64,000 bases of DNA from Gemmatimonadota bacterium (GTDB lineage: Bacteria; Latescibacterota; UBA2968; UBA8231). Below are positions 33,190 to 42,332 of this stretch, piece after piece. Position 1 is the first letter of the stretch, and each line of letters begins with the position of its first letter. Location of the stretch: positions 62,001 to 126,000 of the forward strand of contig JABHFS010000146.1 in assembly GCA_018672475.1 (NCBI GenBank), in the 5' to 3' direction. The translations under genes and the position numbers were made by a program. The notes beneath the pieces were generated by a model that had not been told where the DNA came from, searched no databases, and saw only the letters and a list, made by a program, of their open reading frames with translations.

Positions 33190-34353
33190 ATGTCAACACA
33201 GGGCAAAAATGTTGCGATACTCGGCTGTACCGGATCGATTGGTGATACCTGCTTCAAGGTACTCGATAATCTACAGGGCGAGTTTGAAATTATAGGTTTG
33301 AGTGGTGGGGCCCAAGAAGAGAAGCTTATACAGCGCGCGCTTAGTTGGCGGCCCAGCCAAGTCTGTGTCATGGACCAACAGGCCAGGCAAAGGGTGCGTA
33401 GCCAAATACCGGAGGCAGAGGTCCTTTGTGGAGCAGAGGGTTTAATTGAGATCGCGACAAATCCAGAGGTCGAATTGGTGCTTAATGGCTTGGTCGGTGC
33501 CATTGGGCTGCCTCCGACAATGGCGGCATTGGCGGCCGGGAAAACAGTGGCGATGGCCAATAAGGAACCTCTCGTTATGGCGGGCGGCCTGGTTTTGCAA
33601 CAAGCCCGCCTCGGCGGGGGCACCATTTTGCCTTTGGACAGCGAACCCAATGCGATATGGCAATGTTTAAAAGGGGAAGATTCCAAGGGGGTGCGGCGAA
33701 TAATCCTCACGGCCTCTGGCGGTCCTTTTTTTGGCCGTAGCCTTGAACAGATGCGCGATATTAGTCCCGCGCAAGCGCTGGATCATCCAACCTGGAAAAT
33801 GGGACCGAAGATTACGGTAGATTCGGCGACATTGATGAATAAGGGTTTTGAAGTAATCGAAGCCTCGTGGTTATTCGGTGTTGAGATCGAACAGATCGAC
33901 ATCGTCGTTCATCGACAATCGGTTGTGCATTCACTCGTCGAATTCGTCGACGGTGCGATGCTCGCTCACATGGGTAAAACCGATATGTTATTGCCCATCC
34001 AATACGCGCTTACGCATCCAGAGCGCAGGGAAGTGCCGATTGAACCTCTCGATCTTGCTTTGTTGGGCCAATTGAATTTCGCCGAGCCCGATAGGGTCAA
34101 TTTTCCCTGTCTCGATCTGTGTTATGAGGCGGGCAGAAGGGGCGGGACGGCCCCGGCGGCGCTCAATGCCGCCAATGAAGAGGCGGTTGCCGCCTTCCTG
34201 GCGGGCGATATCGGCTTTTTGGATATCGGGGATTTGAATCGCCGAGTGCTCGATGATTGCAAGGCCGAAGAGCTAAGCGATCTCGACCTCGTTTTAGCCG
34301 AGGATGACCGCGCTCGTCGACAAGCACGTGAATGGGTAGCATCTCGGCAATAA
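33190..34353 (+). CDS. dxr: 1-deoxy-D-xylulose 5-phosphate reductoisomerase
   Basis: 387 residues from ATG 33190, chosen because GGGAAGGGA stands directly before it; an ATG four codons earlier overlaps that site. NADPH fold: VAILGCTGSIGDTC. Active-site blocks: ANKEPLVMAGG, LPLDSEPNAIWQCL (metal-binding DSE), GPFFG, KMGPKITVDSATLMNKGFE and HRQSVVHSLVEF. It catalyses the second step of the MEP isoprenoid pathway. Confidence 0.95.
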   Translation: MSTQGKNVAILGCTGSIGDTCFKVLDNLQGEFEIIGLSGGAQEEKLIQRALSWRPSQVCVMDQQARQRVRSQIPEAEVLCGAEGLIEIATNPEVELVLNGLVGAIGLPPTMAALAAGKTVAMANKEPLVMAGGLVLQQARLGGGTILPLDSEPNAIWQCLKGEDSKGVRRIILTASGGPFFGRSLEQMRDISPAQALDHPTWKMGPKITVDSATLMNKGFEVIEASWLFGVEIEQIDIVVHRQSVVHSLVEFVDGAMLAHMGKTDMLLPIQYALTHPERREVPIEPLDLALLGQLNFAEPDRVNFPCLDLCYEAGRRGGTAPAALNAANEEAVAAFLAGDIGFLDIGDLNRRVLDDCKAEELSDLDLVLAEDDRARRQAREWVASRQ

Positions 34354-34401
34354 GTCGTGATAGGCCAACGTTTGGCAAAAAGCATAAGGAATTTGTAAAT
34401 A

Positions 34402-34647
34402 ATGACGGAAATACAAGAGCATCGGACGATTGGTCTTTGCCAGAAAATTCTCCGTATTAGCACCGGTGTTATTCTCGCGGCTTTTGTACTAATTATAGTT
34501 GTTACTACAATTTCGACCGATGGCTGGGTGCTGTGGGTCGGTAAGGCGCTCTATTATATCATCGTCCTTCAGGCCCTGGTTTCTCTGGGTGCGTGGTATT
34601 ATCGTACCCAGCTAGAGAAAACGATCCCCCAGGCCGACGGGGATTAG
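34402..34647 (+). CDS. Small membrane protein, two TM helices
   Basis: 81 residues with two hydrophobic helices (about 15-40 and 45-64) and a charged tail. I do not recognise the family. It lies between dxr and the QueD-like gene in the same direction and may be co-transcribed. Confidence 0.55.
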   Translation: MTEIQEHRTIGLCQKILRISTGVILAAFVLIIVVTTISTDGWVLWVGKALYYIIVLQALVSLGAWYYRTQLEKTIPQADGD

Positions 34648-34676
34648 GGCTTAAGACCCTGTTAATGAGGTTTTAA

Positions 34677-35117
34677 ATGGAAACAATAAGAACACATGGT
34701 AAATTTCACGCCGCCCACCGACAGTTGGATTATGTCGGAAAATGCGCTTTTGTGCATGGCCATACCTGGCGTGGCACCTTTGTAGTTCGCGCCGAGCGTT
34801 TTCCGCGACTGCAACCCTTGGACATGTCTGTCGATTTTGGCGCCCTCAAGGATATCTTCAAGTTTCTCGACCACAAGATGCTTATTGCCGCTCGCGATCA
34901 GACCTTTCTCGATTCAGACCTATTTGAACCAGAGGGGGTTGTCGTCATACCGGGTGAGAATCCGAGTGTCGAAAATGTGGCCGAATACTGTCTCGGCAAG
35001 GCGGTCGATATTTTACAGGGATTGTTTCCCGGCCGCGGTGTCGAATACCATATTGAAGTCACGATCCAAGAGACCGACAACAACTTCTTCCTAGCCGAAC
35101 GCCAAATAAAGATCTGA
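34677..35117 (+). CDS. queD: 6-carboxytetrahydropterin synthase / PTPS family
   Basis: 146 residues. Zinc ligands are His in KFHAAHR and FVHGHTW; the catalytic Cys is in VGKCAFVHGH, 4 residues before the HGH; the Glu region is near the C-terminus (VTIQETDNNFFLAE). FLDHKMLI is the conserved Asp/His block. The enzyme turns dihydroneopterin triphosphate, the FolE product, into 6-carboxytetrahydropterin for queuosine, or pyruvoyl-tetrahydropterin in PTPS. QueC/QueE are not in the window. Confidence 0.85.
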   Translation: METIRTHGKFHAAHRQLDYVGKCAFVHGHTWRGTFVVRAERFPRLQPLDMSVDFGALKDIFKFLDHKMLIAARDQTFLDSDLFEPEGVVVIPGENPSVENVAEYCLGKAVDILQGLFPGRGVEYHIEVTIQETDNNFFLAERQIKI

Positions 35118-35121
35118 TCCG

Positions 35122-36684
35122 ATGATTGTTATGTTATTCGTCGCCATCGGGGTATTACTCGCGGGGTGTAGCGCCCCGAATCGCAAGAACCCGAATGATC
35201 CGAGGGGGGGCGGTGATGGGGCCAATGACAATATCCAACTCGTCGCGCATTTGCCCGAAGGGGAGACCGGCCGGATCTCCGATGTTTTATGGGAGATTCG
35301 CTATGAGGTCAGTGGAGCGGGGCTGAAACCGATCGCGGGGCCGATGAACCTCGTAGGGCGTAGCGCTCGGGCTGGTGTCGTAGGGGTGCCTCTTGGTGCG
35401 GGCCGTTTATTCAAGGTGACGGCGTTGGATCCCACTGAGGTCGTGACCTTCACCGCCGAGGATACGATCCTGGTGGGCTTGGACACGCCGGAGGTCGTAG
35501 AGTTGCAATTGACTCGCCTCAATGGCAGTTTGGAACTGACTTCAGATCTCCCACCCGAAGTGGTCGAGTTGGAAGTGGGCATTGATTCAAGGGGGGACAC
35601 TCTCTTGCGCTACTTCCCGGTCACTGGGCCTTTGACTGAGCGCATTAACGGCATTCCAACCGGCGGGGATGTCGGAGTTGTCTTGCGCGCTTATGACGCC
35701 GATGGGCAAGTTTTGCTGCAGCAACAGCTTAAAACAGATATCCGCGAAGATCTTGTCGCGCGGATATCCCTAGAGGTTGTTGGTGGTTTTCTACAAATCA
35801 TCGCCCATTTCCCCGAATATACCCCTGTCGTGGCGATCGATCGTTTCTCCGATGATGTCGCCACTTTCTTTCGCCGTTCGGATAATTCCGATTTGCCGGC
35901 CATTGACGAGCCTATCGATTTCGACCAGCCCCGCTTCCGGTCCATGGCCTTTGGTCCGAATGGCGAAACGGTCTGGTTTTACAATTTTGACATGCGGCCA
36001 AAAGAACCGGCGATCGTCTATTTTCTGGTGGACCGCAGGGACAACCCGATCGATGGTCAATTGCCTATTTTTACAAATATTCCAGGTGACGAGGGCTATA
36101 GCGATTTCTGTCATATTCATCATGTGCGGGTTATAGATAGCGATTATCGAGCCAATACGCTGCATGATGTGCAGGCCGTGTTGGACGCTGAATTGGAGGT
36201 TATCCCGACCGAGGAAGTCATGCAAGCGGTGATGGTGCCCGACGGATCGAAGGCCAAGCTTCGTTTTGATCCAACCATCCCGAGCGAGCTTTTAGACGGC
36301 TGGTATGACGGAAAAATAGTCAAGTACATGCTATTTGAGCATCCGGCCAGCATCGCGACGGTAGACTTTAGTAGCGGTGAGATCAATACACCGCAAATGT
36401 ATGCATTTTTCGCCAATAACCGCGATGAGAAGGACGGTTTTGAGCTTGATGGCGAAACCGGATCTACGCATAATGTGGTGACCCGGCTGCCGGGAGAAGA
36501 GGGCTATTCGCCCTTGTGGGTACTGCAGGTTTTCACACTTGCCGCCTTTGACCGGCTAGAAGACCTTGCTTCCGCCTTGGACCAATCCAAAAACGAAGAG
36601 AATAAGTTGGATCTTGGGCGATTGCTGTACTGCAATGCGCCCATTGTCCGGGTCGGTGAACTTGAGGTTGAAGATGACGAGTAG
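35122..36684 (+). CDS. Large lipoprotein of unknown function
   Basis: 520 residues with a clear lipobox (GVLLAGCSAP, lipid Cys at residue 16) and a Gly/Asn/Asp-rich linker. The body looks beta-rich: EVVELQLTRLNGSLELTSDL, and later a mixed part with GYSDFCHIHHVRV. I recognise no family; no enzymatic motif is seen. It starts 4 bases after the queD-like stop and its end overlaps the FadN-like start by 11 bases, so all three are translated from one transcript. Outer-membrane placement is likely since the residue after the lipid Cys is Ser. Confidence 0.7.
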   Translation: MIVMLFVAIGVLLAGCSAPNRKNPNDPRGGGDGANDNIQLVAHLPEGETGRISDVLWEIRYEVSGAGLKPIAGPMNLVGRSARAGVVGVPLGAGRLFKVTALDPTEVVTFTAEDTILVGLDTPEVVELQLTRLNGSLELTSDLPPEVVELEVGIDSRGDTLLRYFPVTGPLTERINGIPTGGDVGVVLRAYDADGQVLLQQQLKTDIREDLVARISLEVVGGFLQIIAHFPEYTPVVAIDRFSDDVATFFRRSDNSDLPAIDEPIDFDQPRFRSMAFGPNGETVWFYNFDMRPKEPAIVYFLVDRRDNPIDGQLPIFTNIPGDEGYSDFCHIHHVRVIDSDYRANTLHDVQAVLDAELEVIPTEEVMQAVMVPDGSKAKLRFDPTIPSELLDGWYDGKIVKYMLFEHPASIATVDFSSGEINTPQMYAFFANNRDEKDGFELDGETGSTHNVVTRLPGEEGYSPLWVLQVFTLAAFDRLEDLASALDQSKNEENKLDLGRLLYCNAPIVRVGELEVEDDE

Positions 36685-38965
36685 AAAAATAGAGCATGTA
36701 GTGGTTTTAGGTGCGGGTGTAATGGGGGCTCAGATCGCCGCTTTGCTCGCGGGGGTGGGGCGGACTGTTCGGCTCCTCGATATGCCCTCAGCTAGCGGGG
36801 CGGCAGAGCGTGCGAGTTTGGGCTTGCAACATGCCTTAGCTGCAAGGCCCGATGCGTTTTATCTGCCCGAGATGGCTGAACGCGTTATAGTGGGCACATT
36901 CGACGATCTGGAGTGTATACGCGAAGCAGACTGGGTCATTGAAGCGGTGCTTGAAGAAGCCGGTGCGAAGAAGAATCTTTTGGCGCAGATCGAACCGTAT
37001 ATCCACGACGGCCTGATGATCAGCAGCAATACATCAGGGTTGTCGATTGCCGAATTGGCCCGTGATCGCACATCGGCTTTTCGCCGTTGTTTTTTCGGCG
37101 TGCATTTTTTCAACCCTCCGCGCTATATGCACCTGGTAGAGCTAATACCTGGTGCAGATACCGAGCCCGAGTTGCTTGAAGTTATGCATGACTTTTTGGC
37201 GAATGAGTTGGGTAAGGGGGTAGTGCGCGGTCGGGATACACCGAATTTTATCGGCAATCGCATGTGGATTTTCGCCGCCTGCGATATGTTGCAACGCATG
37301 CAGCGATTTGCCCTGACAGTGGCTGAAGTCGATGTACTTACTGGGCCGTTGATGGGGCGTCCTAAGAGCGGCACCTTGAGAGTCTGTGATATCGTAGGTT
37401 TGGATACCGTCGCGCATGTAGCACATACGAGTTATACGGGGCTTGAGCAGGACCCTTGGCGAGATGAATTTATCCTGCCAGCCTTCTATGGGCGGATGTT
37501 GCAGGAGGAATTGTTGGGAGCGAAGGTCAATGCCGGTTTTTACCGCAAGGGAGAAGTCGGTATAGAAGCTATTGATATAGATAGCTTGGTCTACCAACCG
37601 ATTCAACCGGTCGACCTCGGTCCTTTACAGGAGGTGCTGCGGGAACGTTCGCCCGCCCAGCGGTTGCAAATGCTTTGGCAGGATACAAGTCCGCAGGGGC
37701 ATCACGCTCGCCAGCATTTGCTTGCAGTGCTGGCTTATGCGGCTGAAAACGCCGCGGAGATGGCGGGTGATATCGTCGCGGTCGACCAGGCAATGCGCTG
37801 GGGATTTAATTGGGATTTAGGGCCCTTTGAGATATGGGACCTCATCGGTGTCGGTGAGATAGCCCAAGAGCTGGAAAAAGAGCAACAGGCTGTGCCAGAT
37901 TTCGTCGGTAAAGTGCTCAGAAGTCGCAAGCCACAGTTTTACAGTGAAGTGGCAGGAGCCCGGACCTCCTTTTCGCCAGTCAGCTTTCAATTGGAACCTT
38001 GGCAACCATTGCTCGGGGACGAGGTAAAGCTTGATCCCGAACGCGCGTCCTGGTCAAATGATGGAGCCTACCTCGTTGAATTGCAAGAAGGGCTCGGCGC
38101 GTTAGTTTTTTCTGGTAAGATGAATGCCTTAGGGCCAGCAAGCCTCGAAGCGGTGCACCATGTTGTCGAATCTGCCCCCTATGCTGGTTTGGTATTATGT
38201 GGCGCAGGGGGGGTGTTTTCCGCCGGTGCGGATTTAAAACATATGGCAGGCTTAGTTGATGCCGAGGATTGGTCGGCGCTGGAAGCCTTTGTCGTTTCTT
38301 TTCAAAGGGCTATTCAGGCATTGCGGCGCGCACCCTTTCCCGTAGTAGCTGCCGTTCAGGGGTTAGCTTTGGGGGGGGGATGCGAGTTTTCCCTGGCGGC
38401 GGACGCCCGGGTCGCTGCGGCGGAGTTGCGCATGGGGTTGGTTGAAACCAAGGTTGGATTGATACCAGGCAGTGGGGGGTGTATGGAAATGGCGAGGAGG
38501 GGGAGCGACGATATATTGTCGGCGTTTAATACGGTCTTTGCCGGTGGCTTCAGCAGCAATGCCTTCCAGGCTCGCGCATGGCGGATGCTCGATGCTGAGG
38601 ATGAGATCGTCCATGGGCAAGGCCAGCTTTTGCCTCGGGCGGTGTCTAAGTTGCAAGAATTACTCCTTAGTAACTATGGGCCTTCAGCGAGTCATACGGT
38701 GCGCGTTGCTGGGGATGATGGGCTCGCGCTTTTACAGCAGGCCCTAGAAGAGCGCCTCAAGGCAGGCTTGATTGGTGAACACGACGCTGTGGTGGGGCGG
38801 GCCTTGGCACGGGTTATGGTTGGCGGCGTTGGAGCAGCCCGCGCGATGGAAGAACAGGCTATGCTCGATTTGGAACGCGAGGTTTTTATGGAACTCTGTG
38901 CCACCGAGATGACTAGGGCGCGTATCGAGCATATGCTGAAAACGGGAAAACCGCTGAGAAACTGA
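36674..38965 (+). CDS. fadN: 3-hydroxyacyl-CoA dehydrogenase/enoyl-CoA hydratase fusion (FadN-like)
   Basis: 763 residues. The N-terminal half is a 3-hydroxyacyl-CoA dehydrogenase: HVVVLGAGVMGAQIA, ISSNTSGLSI, VHFFNPPRYMHLVELIPG and a second C-terminal domain copy (MRWGFNWDLGPFEIWD). The C-terminal half (about 480-680) is a crotonase: GLALGGGCEFSLAADARVA with the oxyanion-hole Gly and GLIPGSGGCMEMARR. This order is that of Bacillus FadN, the reverse of E. coli FadB. It performs two steps of beta-oxidation. ATG 36674 overlaps the lipoprotein stop by 11 bases. No thiolase is adjacent. Confidence 0.85.
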   Translation: MTSRKIEHVVVLGAGVMGAQIAALLAGVGRTVRLLDMPSASGAAERASLGLQHALAARPDAFYLPEMAERVIVGTFDDLECIREADWVIEAVLEEAGAKKNLLAQIEPYIHDGLMISSNTSGLSIAELARDRTSAFRRCFFGVHFFNPPRYMHLVELIPGADTEPELLEVMHDFLANELGKGVVRGRDTPNFIGNRMWIFAACDMLQRMQRFALTVAEVDVLTGPLMGRPKSGTLRVCDIVGLDTVAHVAHTSYTGLEQDPWRDEFILPAFYGRMLQEELLGAKVNAGFYRKGEVGIEAIDIDSLVYQPIQPVDLGPLQEVLRERSPAQRLQMLWQDTSPQGHHARQHLLAVLAYAAENAAEMAGDIVAVDQAMRWGFNWDLGPFEIWDLIGVGEIAQELEKEQQAVPDFVGKVLRSRKPQFYSEVAGARTSFSPVSFQLEPWQPLLGDEVKLDPERASWSNDGAYLVELQEGLGALVFSGKMNALGPASLEAVHHVVESAPYAGLVLCGAGGVFSAGADLKHMAGLVDAEDWSALEAFVVSFQRAIQALRRAPFPVVAAVQGLALGGGCEFSLAADARVAAAELRMGLVETKVGLIPGSGGCMEMARRGSDDILSAFNTVFAGGFSSNAFQARAWRMLDAEDEIVHGQGQLLPRAVSKLQELLLSNYGPSASHTVRVAGDDGLALLQQALEERLKAGLIGEHDAVVGRALARVMVGGVGAARAMEEQAMLDLEREVFMELCATEMTRARIEHMLKTGKPLRN

Positions 38966-38976
38966 AAGGATGTTTT

Positions 38977-40419
38977 ATGGGATTGCGCAGCGCCAGTGAA
39001 TTTAAAGAGGGATTGCGCGATGGGCGCGAAGTCTATTATCGCGGTGAGAAGGTGGATGATGTAACCACACACCACGATCTCGGCATTGGAGTCGAGCATG
39101 TCGCCTTGGATTTTGAACTGGCAGAAGATCAAGAGCACCGCGAACTTATGACCTGGATGGATTTGGGCGGGGGCGAGCGGGTAAGTCGTTACTTCAAGAT
39201 TCCGACGGATACCTCCGATTTGCTCAATCGGCGTGAAATGATCGAACGATCGACGCGTCTTGGCGGCAGTGTGGTGTTATTGATCAAGGAGATCGGCACT
39301 GACGCGCTATTCGCTCTAGATGTGGTTACAGGCCATCTGGACAAACATGCTGGAGGACAGTACAATCCGCGCGTAAAAGCGTTTCTCGAGCAATGCAAGA
39401 AGAAGGATCTCAGTCTCGCGGTTGCCCAGACCGATGTCAAAGGCGACCGCAGCCTGTTGCCCTCGCAGCAGGACCACCCCGATTATTATGTCCGCATCGT
39501 CGAAGAGCGGGCTGATGGCATTGTCGTGCGGGGAGCCAAAGCACATACGACATGTGCTCCCTATGTAGATGAACTCATTGTCCTGCCGACGCGCGCGGTC
39601 AAAGAGGACGACTCGGCCTATGCCGTATCCTTCGCGGTGCCGGTAAATGCCCCCGGGCTCAAGCTCATCGCCAGTCCATTTGGTTCACCTCCGGTCAGTG
39701 AGTTCCATCACCCGGTCAGTTCCTCACACCGGATGATTGATACGCTGACTATTTTCGACGATGTCTTCATCCCGAACGAGCGCGTGTTCCTTAAAGGGGA
39801 GTGGCAGTACGCGGGACCGTTGGCTAATACTTTTGTCGAATTTCACCGTTTTACCGCGGCTTCCTATAAACCGCCGTTGTGCGATCTTTTTATCGGTGCC
39901 GCGGCGCTGCTGGCCGAATACAATGGCATCGCCAAAGCCAGCCATGTGCGCGAAAAGATCACCAAGCTCATTACCTATACCGAAACGGTGCGCGGGTTGA
40001 CGTTGGCTGCTGCGCACGATTGCCGTATTAATGATAATGGCACGGCGGTGCCCAATATTATCCTCACGAACCTGGCGAAATTCCATTTTGCCAACAACTA
40101 CCACCAGGCCGTCTCCTGGGTCCAGGATATCGCCGGCGGATTGGTGGTCACCGGACCTTCGGAAGAGGATATGGCGAATCCTGCGACCAAGGGCTATATC
40201 GAAAAATATCTCGGCGGTGGCGGCGGAGTATCCGCTGAGGACCGGCTCAAGGCGATCAACTTGGTGCGAGATCTAACGGCTTCGACCTTCGGGGGCTACA
40301 ACGAGTTGTTGGCCATCCACGCCGAGGGTTCGTTAGAGACCCAGAAGATCACCATCTTACGGGACTACGATGTCGACCGCTGTCTCAAGCTGGCCAAGGA
40401 GGCTATCGGAGTCGAATAG
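38977..40419 (+). CDS. HpaB-family flavoprotein (4-hydroxyphenylacetate 3-monooxygenase / 4-hydroxybutyryl-CoA dehydratase fold)
   Basis: 480 residues with the acyl-CoA-dehydrogenase-like HpaB pattern: VVRGAKAHTTCAPYVDEL, HRMIDTLTIFDDVFIPNERVF, FIGAAALLAEYNGIAKASHV, HQAVSWVQDIAGGLVVTGPSEEDM is split across the C-terminal helices, then YLGGGGGVSAEDRL. 4-hydroxybutyryl-CoA dehydratases of this fold carry a [4Fe-4S] cluster with a CxxxC pair near residue 100; here the matching region (IERSTRLGG) has no Cys. So it is more likely an FAD-dependent monooxygenase or cluster-free isomerase. It follows FadN by 11 bases and may act on a CoA ester. Confidence 0.78.
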   Translation: MGLRSASEFKEGLRDGREVYYRGEKVDDVTTHHDLGIGVEHVALDFELAEDQEHRELMTWMDLGGGERVSRYFKIPTDTSDLLNRREMIERSTRLGGSVVLLIKEIGTDALFALDVVTGHLDKHAGGQYNPRVKAFLEQCKKKDLSLAVAQTDVKGDRSLLPSQQDHPDYYVRIVEERADGIVVRGAKAHTTCAPYVDELIVLPTRAVKEDDSAYAVSFAVPVNAPGLKLIASPFGSPPVSEFHHPVSSSHRMIDTLTIFDDVFIPNERVFLKGEWQYAGPLANTFVEFHRFTAASYKPPLCDLFIGAAALLAEYNGIAKASHVREKITKLITYTETVRGLTLAAAHDCRINDNGTAVPNIILTNLAKFHFANNYHQAVSWVQDIAGGLVVTGPSEEDMANPATKGYIEKYLGGGGGVSAEDRLKAINLVRDLTASTFGGYNELLAIHAEGSLETQKITILRDYDVDRCLKLAKEAIGVE

Positions 40420-40465
40420 ATCGATCTTAAGTTTGAGCTTCATGTAACTATCCGCTCGTGAATGA

Positions 40466-42097
40466 ATGGTAGCCATGGTTGATCTACAAAAGAGCCTTGC
40501 GTTAATCGCCGCGCGCCTCAATGAGGAGGCGCGCAAGGCCATGTTTGACCTGTTGTCTGGTGAGTTGCGCGGGCGGGTTGAAGATTTAGCTCGGCATGCT
40601 GATCCGATGGGCGAGGAGTTGGCGCTGTATCAACAGCGATTGGTGGTGGGCTTTGAACCTCCCGTTCAAGTTGAGGACAAAAATGTGGTGGGTGAAACGG
40701 TTGAAGACGCCAGTCTAGCCGGCTTCATTGCTGAAGATGCAAGGGATGAGTCCGATCCCCTAGCTGACCTCCCCAAACCGAATGCGATATCTCCTAACGA
40801 TGCTGGTCTCGTTGCCGTATTGGGGATGCTTTGTGCGGCCGGCCCCAAGCATGTCGCAGCCGACCTCCTAGTTCACCTGCCTCTCCATTTGCAGGGACCG
40901 CTTATTGTAAAAATGCTCAAGACCTCCCCATTAAGTGCGACCTCTGCTCTGGATGCGGAACTACGGGAAGTGGTTGAGGTCCTGAGGGAGGCGATGCCCA
41001 ATCGTGAAGAGTGGGGCATTGAACCCGTCTGCCAAATGCTGCGTTCGCTCGATTCTACACGTCAGGTCCGTCGTTTATTGACTACGGCCGATGAGACCGA
41101 TCACGAGTCGGTGGTCGTCCTGCAAAACCACTTATTCAACTTTGAAGATCTATTACGCCTATCCAGGCGAGACCAACAAGCGCTTTTGGTACAAGTTGAC
41201 AATCAAATGTTGGGGCAGGCTTTGCTGAGGACTGAAGAGAGGGTGCATCGGGGGTTGCTCGCCAATGTCTCGGTCCGCCGGCAAAGCCTGATCGGGGAGG
41301 AGGAAGAGCGGTGGGCGGAATCGACGAGCCAGGAAGTAGAGATTGCACAGCAGGGCATGCTGGCCCTGGCGCGCCATCTGTATGAACAAAGTAAGATTAC
41401 GACGTATTTGGGTTCGGTGAGTCGTAAGGGCTTGAAAGAATTTCAATTCGAAGAGGATATAGAAGACAAAGAGGCGGAGGGAGAAGGGGGGGAAGTAGAG
41501 GCGGAGGAACATATAAATATCAGGAGATTATTGATCGGTGGGCTCGTATTGCTGGTGGCGAGTCTTGTGGTTTGGGGAGTGGTGAGTTGGGTGGCTATGG
41601 GCGGCGGCCAAAATACTGGGGCGGGTAAACGAGTCGCAAGCCGGGCGGGCATAATAGCAAGGCCAACAAAGGGTGTTGGTGTTGTTGGGGATGTTTCTCT
41701 GGGCAAAGATTTTTCAGGAAGGGCCGGAAAGAGCGTGCCGACGCAGGCAGTGGTCGAAGTAGCTGGATTGGCACGAGTTAAGGCGTTGCAAGCGACGGAA
41801 CTGGAAGAGCGCGAAGAAGATGAGGGCGGTCTCACAATGCGCGTGGGAAAGATGCGGACGATGGTGCTCGACGAAGATTTTGTAATGCGCACCCCTATAG
41901 TGCTGATTAAAGGGGTGTTGCGGGGGACGGTATTTGATACCCGTGTTGTGCTTGATGCTGGCACGACGGTTGAGGTAGTGCGCGGGGCGGTGGAGGTTCA
42001 ATCGCTATTGCACGATGGAAAAATGTGGCGAATCGATCGGGGTAGTCTTGGAGTCTTCGATACTCAGGGTAATGGCCGTATAGAAAAAATAAAATAA
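40466..42097 (+). CDS. FliG-like domain protein with TM helix and FecR-like C-terminus
   Basis: 543 residues; ATG 40475 is an alternative start. Residues about 110-310 align by eye with the middle and C-terminal domains of the flagellar rotor protein FliG: DAGLVAVLGMLCAAGPKH, HLPLHLQGPLIVKML, then LFNFEDLLRLSRRDQQALL, VDNQMLGQALLRTEE and VSVRRQSLIGEEEE. An acidic linker leads to one TM helix (about 355-377). The last ~85 residues (LRGTVFDTRVVLDAGTT, VEVVRGAVEVQSL) resemble a FecR-type beta domain. So a cytoplasmic FliG-like part seems joined to a periplasmic sensor-like part. No flagellar genes are near. Confidence 0.7.
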   Translation: MVAMVDLQKSLALIAARLNEEARKAMFDLLSGELRGRVEDLARHADPMGEELALYQQRLVVGFEPPVQVEDKNVVGETVEDASLAGFIAEDARDESDPLADLPKPNAISPNDAGLVAVLGMLCAAGPKHVAADLLVHLPLHLQGPLIVKMLKTSPLSATSALDAELREVVEVLREAMPNREEWGIEPVCQMLRSLDSTRQVRRLLTTADETDHESVVVLQNHLFNFEDLLRLSRRDQQALLVQVDNQMLGQALLRTEERVHRGLLANVSVRRQSLIGEEEERWAESTSQEVEIAQQGMLALARHLYEQSKITTYLGSVSRKGLKEFQFEEDIEDKEAEGEGGEVEAEEHINIRRLLIGGLVLLVASLVVWGVVSWVAMGGGQNTGAGKRVASRAGIIARPTKGVGVVGDVSLGKDFSGRAGKSVPTQAVVEVAGLARVKALQATELEEREEDEGGLTMRVGKMRTMVLDEDFVMRTPIVLIKGVLRGTVFDTRVVLDAGTTVEVVRGAVEVQSLLHDGKMWRIDRGSLGVFDTQGNGRIEKIK

Positions 42098-42332
42098 GAA
42101 AGGATCTAAGCTCTTGCGAAAAAAATTAGTTGAAATATATTAAGCTATAGCTAGATACTAACTTAATCACGATACAGCCCACCTCCCTGGGCTTGACTTG
42201 TGTTCGGATGCAACCCCCTCCCCCCGCATTCGAAAACTCCCTGTTCGAATAATTTAATATTCAGGTACTATCATAGCTTAATGTAGCCAAGCGTCCCCGC
42301 ACTGGCTCATGAGCAACAGGAGGGGCACAGTT

